64,000 nucleotides of DNA from Oxytricha trifallax. Taxonomy: Eukaryota > Ciliophora > Spirotrichea > Sporadotrichida > Oxytrichidae. The stretch is taken from NCBI GenBank assembly GCA_000711775.1, contig ARYC01002512.1, forward strand, positions 1 through 64,000, given 5' to 3'. The notes beneath the pieces are model-generated. The model ran no database searches and had not been told where the DNA came from. It was given only the letters and a program-made list of their open reading frames with translations. Positions 59,401 through 64,000 of the stretch are shown one piece after another. The number at the start of each line of letters is the position of its first letter. Position 1 is the stretch's first letter. A program made the translations under genes and the position numbers.

Positions 59401-62400
59401 TGAAAGCATCATATTTTAATTCTTATGAACTCCATTTTTTTCAATGTTTTGGTACAAACTTAGAAAAAATTCAAATTGGTACTGGTACCAATTAGGTTTT
59501 GAACCATTTTTGAACTTTTCCATTCAAACCTTATTAGCTTAAAACTAGGTAATAATTAAGTTTTGGTACTATTAAATTGGTACCAATTAAAATTAATCAA
59601 ATTTAGTACCGGTACTAATTAAATTAATACAAATTTAGTACTAATTTAATGGAATTTAATTGGTTAAAATGGAAATCTATCTCTGAAATTTCTTACAGTT
59701 TTTGCAAACTTTCTCCATTTCTCTTTGCAGGGTTGACCTCATATAAGATGCCCATATTTGATAGGTGTTCTAAAATTAATAGAAATTATAAATACAAAAT
59801 TTTAAGATTGATATCCATTTATAATACTTCTGGAACTAAATCATTACATTATTGTGGATATAAATCACCTTAAAATCACTCATTTTATACATATTTTTCA
59901 TTTAAATTTTACTTAAGTTACCAAACTTTTTTCTATTGGACGAAAATATGATAATAAAAAACGCAAGCTAAAAAAAATGAAAGTGTTGAATTGATTTTGA
60001 AAATATCTTTTTGATAAAACTTCAAAAATATTTCTGCATAAATGCTAATTTTTTAAAAAGATGCAATCATCTAAGTTCATAAAAATGATCAGTAAAAGTT
60101 ATCAATAATGAAAAAAATGGTACTCAAACTTATCTTTTTTCAAATTAAAATGCTATAACATGTATATAAATATAAAAACATATAAGTTGAGTATTAAAAT
60201 AATGATCATATTAAATTTTCAAAATTTCATAACTAGAGTGAAAATGATGCTTCCTTGCTCAAATAAACCCTAATCCCCAAAATTACCCTCATCAATCAAA
60301 ACACATATAAAACTCATTAAGGGGTTTTGTGGTTTTGAATGTCTCTCTTGTTCTGTTCTAAACAATGAAAACCTTAGCTTTTTTTGAATGTCTTTATAAC
60401 ATACCCAGATTTATCTCTGAACTCTACTACTATATATTTACAGTTAAATTTAGCCTTTATCATAAAGAAATTTTCCATGAGTAAATAAACTTCAATATCT
60501 CCATTAAGTATTTATTCTTCATTTTAAATGTGAAAAATTTCCATTTATTTTGCTACTTATTGACTTACATGATTATTAAGTTAAAAAGTAACTTAATAGA
60601 ACATCACACATGATTACCGAAAATATAAACGGACTAGGAGTCATGTCGTGGAATATGGGAGGATCATCTGTAGAGTCCATTAGTTTCTTACTAAGGATGA
60701 TCTAAAAACACTAACCCCATATTGTCTGCCTACAGGAAGCTAGGAACACTAAAGTTCACTTCCCAGGGTACAATCTTTATGCGTCTGAAACAAAATTTTC
60801 AGACGGTCAACATGGAACCATCACACTCATTAAGTCAACACTTGGTAGAGTAGAATTCATTGAATCCCTACCATTATCACTTGACTTAAATTTAATAGAC
60901 ATTGGACTAAAAATCTCAAATCTCTATATCTCTTAACAATTTATAAAATACAAAAAAGCTTTCACAGAAGAGATAGAGAAGAAGCTTAAAGACCCAAGAT
61001 TCATTATAGCCGGTGACCTTAATTACGTGGCCAAGAATTTCTAAAACACCTATTTAGTAACTAGAATCGGCGTGACGTCACAAACAGCAATTGACGTCAT
61101 TGAATCGAGCTCACTCAGTTATACCAGTTCGCACATTTTTCCTTCACCTTCAGATCACTTAGCAGTTTAAAAAAGTTTTGACTTCTAATAAGTGGCCCCC
61201 CTAACAAAGTGCGTAACAAAATAACTTGCTGAATCACATTTGTAACTAGAGTAAGATTGGTATAACAACAAACAAATTAAGCCATAGATTAGAGTTAAAA
61301 AAAGTCAAACTCACAACACACTGAATGATAACACACAAATTATAAAAGACTTATGGATGAAAGGTAATGCCAAAGAAGCAACAAAATTCATAGAAAAAGT
61401 TATTGGTATGAAACCAGCAAAAATAGTAAATTAACTTTAAGATATGAACCTTGAAGAATCCAAAATAAAAGTCAAATAATTTTTAGAAGTATAGAATTGG
61501 TAAAAATTTTAAATATTCGTCGAATTATAAGAATTAATACAGTAACTTACTTTAATCAATTATAATATTTAATTTACAAAATCAAAAGTTATAAGATTTA
61601 TTCAAATTTTGTAAGGCAATCGAGAAAAGTTGTCGAGCATTTCTCGATTGCCTTACATTTAATAATTTAGTTTAATTATTTTTTTATCTTAATTCAATAT
61701 ATTTATAGTATTCTTATTCATTACTTTAATAAAACTCTATTAAATTTTGATTATGAGTAAATGATAATACACATTAACTAAATAGTCCTAACTTTTTAAC
61801 TTTTAATTATTAAACTTTTTTAATTAAAATTCATGCCTGATTAATGAGAGATATTTAAAATATAAGGTTTAAATATGAAAATAATCATATCCTAATAAAT
61901 TAAAATTTTGCACAATAATAAAGTTCAAACTTTTTAACTAAACGTATTAAAGTTTATTAATTATAATTTCTTGATTAATATTGAGTAAATTATTAATTAC
62001 TTATATACATTTAACTAAATCACTAACCTTGATTAATCAAGGATATTTTTTATCATAAAATGTAGAATAAACTTAGGTTAATTCTAGCATTTTTATACGT
62101 GCATCTTTAAAATTATTCATTTTTTTAATAATTTTATAAATAGTGTATATAAAATTACATAACTTATTTTCACTTTATTTATTAACCAAGTCTCCTATTT
62201 TTTAAAAAATTTTACCAAATGCAGGATGCTTCTATGATGCACTATCCAGCAAACCACTTAGAGACAAAGTGGATTAATTTTAAATGGGAACAGTTTTCTA
62301 TAGATATACAAGGAGACATAAACTACTCACAGACTCCCTTAGAAACTTCCCTAATGATAAAGTATTAGGTCCTGACAACCTTAGTGATAGATTCTTAAGA

Positions 62401-64000
62401 AAGAAATTCAATGCTTTACCATTAATATCATTCATTGAAGACTGGATCAACCTCAAAGCTAAACCACCACCATGGATAAATGATGCAAACTTAATGCTCC
62501 TATCAAAAACAGATAGCACTACCCCAGTCATACAAAAAACTAGACCTATAGCCATGTCCTCTGCTGCAAGAAAACTACTTGAATCTACATGGATGAGATT
62601 ATTTTCAAACCACCTATGGAGCACTATAGACGAAAGTTAGATTGGTTTCCGACCTAATGCATAAATGGGATAAAATACGGCCTAGCTAATACAAGACATA
62701 TAATCAAGATAATATCAAAGAATATGGTTTATTGATATAGCAACAGCCTTTCCCTCTCCACCTATGACACTACCTAATTGATGAAATAGACAGGAGACGA
62801 TAACTGTTCAAGCACCTGAACACATAATTTAAAAGGGCTTGACCCTTATATATATATATATATATATTAAACATATACTTGATCGGGGGTCCCCAGAGAC
62901 CTCAATGTGATCTTATTATTAATTATTATTATTATTATTGACTTACATGATTTTTCTTATTATCTTTTGATTTAATTTGTAGTTAAACATTTTTAAATTA
63001 TACTTAGTTAGAGCTGAACAATATCCAATTGCAAAGAAATTAAAAACCAAGAAATACCAAGTTGAAATTGGCTGTTAATAATCGTCAAATAAAAATATTT
63101 GCTGAATTAATTTTTTTCTCCTGTTGGCATTGGTATAAAGCTCATCAGGTGTGTTATTTTTGGATCTCAGTTTCATATCCAGTTAACATTCACTGCATTT
63201 CACATCTCTTTCAAGAATCCCTATATCTTAAAGTCCTTCAATGACATTTTTGGTATCCTTAATAAATTGTAAAACATGAATAATTTTATCTGCTGTATTT
63301 ACAATATCTTGATGTTTTTTTTTTCGTTACATTAAAATTCTTTATATAATTATATTAAAAAATGTTAATAATATAAAATTAATTTAACTTTAAAATAAAT
63401 ATTAATTTTATTGAATGAAAAAAATTTTTTTTAATGTGGTACCGACTTAGGATTTTGGTGTAAAAAGATTTTTTCATATGGTAGCGACTTAAGATTTCAA
63501 AAATTGATTGGTGCCTACTTCGACCCCCCCACGAGGCAACTACTAGAAACTTCTTAGATTAATGAGAATTCCAAGATTGTTCAGAATGTTCAAAATTATG
63601 AGAATATTAAATTAGATCAAGTTTTTAAAGTAAAGAAAGGGATTTAATAGATGTATCAAGAAAATCACCATGAACACAGCTAAATAATTTTAGGGTCTTA
63701 TGCTTTAATTGTAAAATAATCTTAATATTTTCTTAAAGCTATTGTAAGAATGATTTAAGGTATGGTTGGAGCTATCGTAATTACTCATTTATTCGCTTGC
63801 TTTTTCTTTCTGATTGCAAAACTTGATGATTTCGAACCAGACACTTGGGTAGCAAGGATGGGAATGATCGATGATCCAGCAGAGTCTTAATATTTATTCT
63901 CCTTGTATTGGGCTACCTAAACCGTTATCACAGTGGGTTATGGAGATATTCCAGCTGTTACGCCTGGAGAAATGCTAATTTCTTTAGTCTGGATGATCTT
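47485..64000 (+). CDS. Voltage-gated K+ channel (EAG/CNG-type six-TM), germline copy spread over >16 kb; 3' end beyond window
   Basis: Coding segments occur at about 47485-47710, 49255-49410, 49630-49790, 50015-50215, 50830-51070, 51245-51360, 51440-51720, 51855-51940, 51960-52190, 52215-52370, 52435-52660, 52690-52885, 56955-57176, 63533-63682 and 63737-64000. The N-terminal half is Lys/Ser/Asn-rich cytoplasmic sequence. S1 is FRGIWNIINIVLLLYTAIFM (52759-52830), S2 IDGLFFLDIIITFFSAY (56955-57008), S3 near SNFLLDTFAIFPFQ (57067-57145), S4 LLRLMRIPRLFRMFKIMRIL with regularly spaced Arg/Lys (63552-63611), S5 GMVGAIVITHLFACFFFLIA, then the pore SLYWATQTVITVGYGDIPA with the GYGD filter (about 63900-63955). 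S2 and S4 become joined to S1 and S3 only after elimination of a TBE and of a 6.36-kb IES. A TGA at 57033-57035 (GSMQY-stop-LPKIAKNYV) breaks the S2-S3 loop. Confidence 0.88.
47872..48937. mobile_element. Inverted-repeat element with about 255-bp arms carrying a Cys-rich exon pair
   Basis: Left arm 47872-48129 and right arm 48684-48937 are near-identical reverse complements, including GGTCTAGTGGTCTAGGGGGT and AGACCAGTAACGGAGT at the inner ends. The 554-bp interior is markedly more GC-rich than the surroundings and is coding on the minus strand. No transposase is present and no target duplication was recognised. Either a non-autonomous element that captured a host gene piece, or an inverted duplication flanking a misplaced MDS. 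Confidence 0.85.
48070..48715 (-). CDS. Cys-rich (GFR/EGF-like) protein fragment with intron, inside the inverted-repeat element
   Basis: The minus strand reads GAAQDHGFGALKGPSRAGCN, TTDAKQCTMCAEGDFLKSDD, TCGACPAGEYRDDDSACADC, MDQCLSCTGAGNDIKDDGCV and ECITECLDGYRGDGSFCY. A canonical intron GTAAGTTTC...CTATAG near 48330-48292 follows. It then continues RNVQPEILSFAGTTHAITFD, LLTDGVFQFLIKDPGGDSVL and LVICASGQVVSGIF. CxxC spacing resembles furin-like/growth-factor-receptor Cys-rich repeats of ciliate surface proteins. There is no ATG of its own and the frame runs into both arms, so it is a partial gene. It matches no other gene in the window. Confidence 0.72.
53225..54489 (-). pseudogene. TBE zinc-finger/kinase ORF, frame-broken
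   Basis: ATG at 54489 (MSANLLRRTSLLGQSQQK). A first finger CKECNKVFLYKS near 54250-54210 lies in a shifted frame. A second finger follows (YVCEFCEKPYSHTRDLKVHL near 54120-54060), then a linker, YAYKIYPFNYFLADDKFQME, and kinase motifs LHKLGYVHRDLKPLSIMM (near 53510-53460), VYIIDFN, YGTPGYFPEREDWRDGGT and WDIWALAVII. A frame change separates DFN from the GTPGYF block near 53385. Closely similar to the copy at 144-1348; together they define the family. DFN instead of DFG makes kinase activity doubtful. Confidence 0.83.
54640..55040. repeat. TBE intergenic region with inverted repeats shared with the mini-TBE
   Basis: Contains GGAGGTCCTCCAAATCAAGTT and complementary GGAGGACCTCC copies, plus AATTTAATGGAGATAGATTG and TTTTTCAAAGCTTCTCCGCA, which resemble AATTTAATGGAATTTAATTG and TTTTTGCAAACTTTCTCCAT at 59640-59730. 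It lies between the divergent kinase and small ORF, so a shared regulatory region is plausible. Confidence 0.55.
55053..55841 (+). pseudogene. TBE small ORF (22-kDa type), frame-broken
   Basis: ATG55053 reads MESMNDAMKRIQSQDLIGKF, then RSKEDLYRYFYSK. In shifted frames follow LPTQKGTKISFLKALLSKEK, IRIIEIPNYPEISMKNLYDD, PSKLQLSNKLPVRNFFFGVL and, further on, ISDTWLQEFQKHLFILSKLS and TLQRFIKARRDEHRCKSRDQ to a TGA at 55839-55841. A GT..AG pair near 55152-55187 could be an intron but does not repair every step. The position opposite the transposase fits the third TBE gene; function unknown. Confidence 0.6.
55866..56815 (-). pseudogene. TBE transposase (DDE, IS630/Tc1-mariner superfamily), frame-broken
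   Basis: The minus strand reads an N-terminal helical part (NNKSLKYWAHFSLVQRAVMF, YRQFPELLIRQQSYIKRM), an HTH-like VNRIKRVIDFNVPFYKT, then the first catalytic Asp in FIHADEAVFTFKPSSQGLGI, the second in LFVDNLSVHITKDSRKEYER, and the Glu in FSPQFNGIELYWGFLKGHYK. This D-D-E layout with NGIELYW is typical of the 42-kDa TBE transposase. TGAs near 56200 and 56460 split the frame. Family members cut and paste at ANT/TA-like targets and have been implicated in IES excision in Oxytricha. Confidence 0.86.
57095..57129 (+). other. Spliceosomal intron, 35 bp, in the channel gene
   Basis: GTAAATAACA...AAATAG; removal joins LLDTFAI to FPFQDVIG in frame at S3. Confidence 0.82.
57178..57245. repeat. Left terminal inverted repeat of the 6.36-kb IES
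   Basis: GGGGGGTCTTAGTCGGTACC followed by CAATTTTTGAAATCCTAAG and AATACCACAT; pairs with 63435-63532. Confidence 0.8.
57612..57896. repeat. Tandem repeat, about 20-21-bp unit with GACGTC
   Basis: Units follow GACGTCnGGAGGTCACAGRT, alternating between GGAGGTCAC and CTCCAGTCAC variants. Nearly every unit carries the GACGTC palindrome. An open frame through it (VTSGGHR repeats) is a by-product of the repeat. Confidence 0.92.
58202..58446 (+). CDS. Small unknown ORF inside the GACGTC element
   Basis: With TAA/TAG as Gln the frame around MDSKVNRIIDIQIEDFTVEI and DTNDLLSYVGINWEELGMNK to IHSIIIEGV is open for about 80 codons to a TGA. A second frame (MMTGLPDIIKDFQYKALYRR) follows. No family recognised; it may be a remnant of an element-encoded protein. 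An upstream patch CNRCAKHYKRFRWYF near 57930 has a CxxC but no clear partner. Confidence 0.35.
59157..60337. mobile_element. Mini-TBE, 1181 bp
   Basis: Ends CAAAACCCCAAAACCCC and its near-complement GGGGTTTTGTGGTTTTG; AAT is duplicated at 59154-59156 and 60338-60340. About 75 bp of terminal repeat (with TTGATTGATGGGGGTAATG and GGATTAGGGTTT) is shared between its ends. Too short for the TBE gene set; the interior shares an AATTTAATGGA...TTCTCC segment with the full TBE, so it looks like a non-autonomous derivative that could be mobilised by TBE transposase. Confidence 0.87.
59649..59953 (+). other. Open reading frame in the mini-TBE, doubtful
   Basis: About 100 codons from MEFNWLKWKSISEISYSF to KFYLSYQTFFYWTKI with TAA read as Gln, ending in TGA. 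The underlying DNA is homologous to a non-coding stretch of the full TBE (54860-55010), which argues that the frame is incidental. Confidence 0.3.
61498..62217. mobile_element. 720-bp non-coding element inserted in the LINE
   Basis: Ends TGGTAAAAATTTT and AAAATTTTACCA (inverted), flanked by AAT at 61495-61497 and 62218-62220. Removing it with one AAT restores the LINE frame perfectly. The interior is AT-rich with a 17-bp perfect hairpin near 61611. The ANT duplication suggests mobilisation by a TBE-like transposase although the termini lack C4A4. Confidence 0.85.
61611..61656. repeat. Perfect hairpin, 17-bp stem
   Basis: GTAAGGCAATCGAGAAA, a 12-base loop, then TTTCTCGATTGCCTTAC. It stands out in very AT-rich sequence, inside the 720-bp element. 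Confidence 0.85.
62782..63428. other. IES interior without recognised gene; contains a TA microsatellite
   Basis: A (TA)n run lies at about 62847-62869, then ATT-rich repeats near 62915-62940. The remainder is AT-rich with a short open stretch around 63062 that I do not consider coding. Confidence 0.5.
63429..63532. repeat. Right terminal inverted repeat of the 6.36-kb IES, with internal duplication
   Basis: Contains GGTACCGACTTAGGATTTTG and a second, diverged copy GGTAGCGACTTAAGATTTC about 40 bp further on, then CAAAAATTGATTGGTGCC and a C7 tract next to the pointer. Confidence 0.78.
63678..63736. other. IES, 59 bp, pointer AGCTA
   Basis: AGCTA at 63678-63682 and 63737-63741; excision joins KKITMNTA to IVRMIQGMVG (S4-S5 linker) in frame. 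No GT at the left border. Confidence 0.82.

Larger units (their letters stand above)
60610..62781 (+). pseudogene. LINE (non-LTR retrotransposon): AP-type endonuclease plus reverse transcriptase, truncated and split
   Basis: ATG60610 reads MITENINGLGVMSWNMGGSS; endonuclease motifs are SWNMGG, CLQEARNTK, IIAGDLN and SPSDHLAV (exonuclease-endonuclease-phosphatase fold). A 720-bp element interrupts at 61498. The frame then continues exactly: LEVQNAGCFYDALSSKPLRD, KVLGPDNLSDRFLRKKF, LLSKTDSTTPVIQKTRPIAM (RT motif 1), ESQIGFRPNAQMGQNTAQLI (motif 2) and IWFIDIATAF (motif A, catalytic Asp). It stops at TGA 62779-62781 before the YxDD motif, so it is 3' truncated. It encodes in TAA/TAG=Gln code, so it is adapted to this host. 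Confidence 0.88.
57171..63532. other. 6362-bp IES, pointer GAGGCAA, itself a TIR-bounded element
   Basis: GAGGCAA at 57171-57177 and 63533-63539; excision joins PFQDVIGSNGG to NYQKLLRLMRIP, exactly S3-S4 of the channel. Immediately inside the pointers are inverted repeats (AGGGGGGTCTTAGTCGG... on the left, ...GGTGCCTACTTCGACCCCCC on the right; both contain the CAATTTTTGAAATC core) about 65 bp long and roughly 80% alike. The IES therefore ends in transposon-like termini with a 7-bp duplication. The interior is a nest of other elements, described separately; no transposase for the outer element was recognised. Confidence 0.9.

Noticed and set aside
62298..62624. 108-codon minus-strand ORF
   Set aside because: Antisense shadow of the LINE reverse transcriptase, whose motifs lie on the plus strand.
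62847..62869. TA microsatellite as an origin or promoter
   Set aside because: A simple repeat with no other supporting signal, inside eliminated DNA.

Overview
The window reads as germline (micronuclear) DNA of a hypotrich (spirotrich) ciliate related to Oxytricha, Stylonychia or Tetmemena. Genes become readable only when TAA and TAG are read as Gln and TGA as the sole stop. Spliceosomal introns are tiny (about 30-75 bp, GT..AG). Blocks bearing GGGGTTTT-type repeats end transposons of the telomere-bearing-element (TBE) type, flanked by 3-bp ANT target duplications. Several genes are cut by AT-rich internal eliminated sequences (IESs) bounded by short direct repeats ('pointers'), and deleting the IES plus one pointer restores the frame. 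The cleanest proof is ribosomal protein eS26 (29861-30313, minus), where removing a 75-bp IES at pointer TGGAT gives the conserved protein.

Layout. 1-1508: right part of a TBE with a decayed zinc-finger/kinase gene. 1512-4419: AT-rich, no gene seen. 4420-6457: unrecognised, frame-broken gene remnant with a 0.4-kb hairpin element inserted. 6843-12622: family of small secreted Cys-rich repeat proteins broken into many tiny coding segments (MDSs), with at least eight IESs carrying recognisable pointers and a duplicated segment block. 13.8-46.9 kb: gene-rich, IES-poor stretch holding a cyclin (+), Gln-rich proteins (+), an ankyrin protein (+), a large cNMP-binding-domain protein (-), coiled-coil proteins (-), eS26 (-), two further Gln-rich/coiled-coil proteins (-), a kinase-Kelch fusion (+), a giant beta-propeller/cadherin-like membrane protein (-), a FAM185A/DUF4097-like protein (-) and an At4g15545-like coiled-coil protein (+).

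47485 to the window end is one voltage-gated K+ channel gene (S1 to the pore visible) spread over more than 16 kb. It is interrupted by a 1.07-kb inverted-repeat element carrying a Cys-rich exon, a 4069-bp TBE inserted between S1 and S2 (target duplication ATT), and a 6362-bp IES between S3 and S4 (pointer GAGGCAA). That IES has its own terminal inverted repeats and holds at least three more elements: a GACGTC tandem-repeat element, a mini-TBE, and a LINE itself split by a 720-bp element. The functional channel can exist only after programmed DNA elimination, so the window shows transposons behaving as giant IESs.

Gene ends and exon/IES borders are given exactly where a pointer, splice site or reading frame fixes them, and otherwise as approximate. 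Two otherwise good genes (ankyrin, channel) carry an in-frame TGA and others need a one-base frame change. These may be real lesions or assembly errors.
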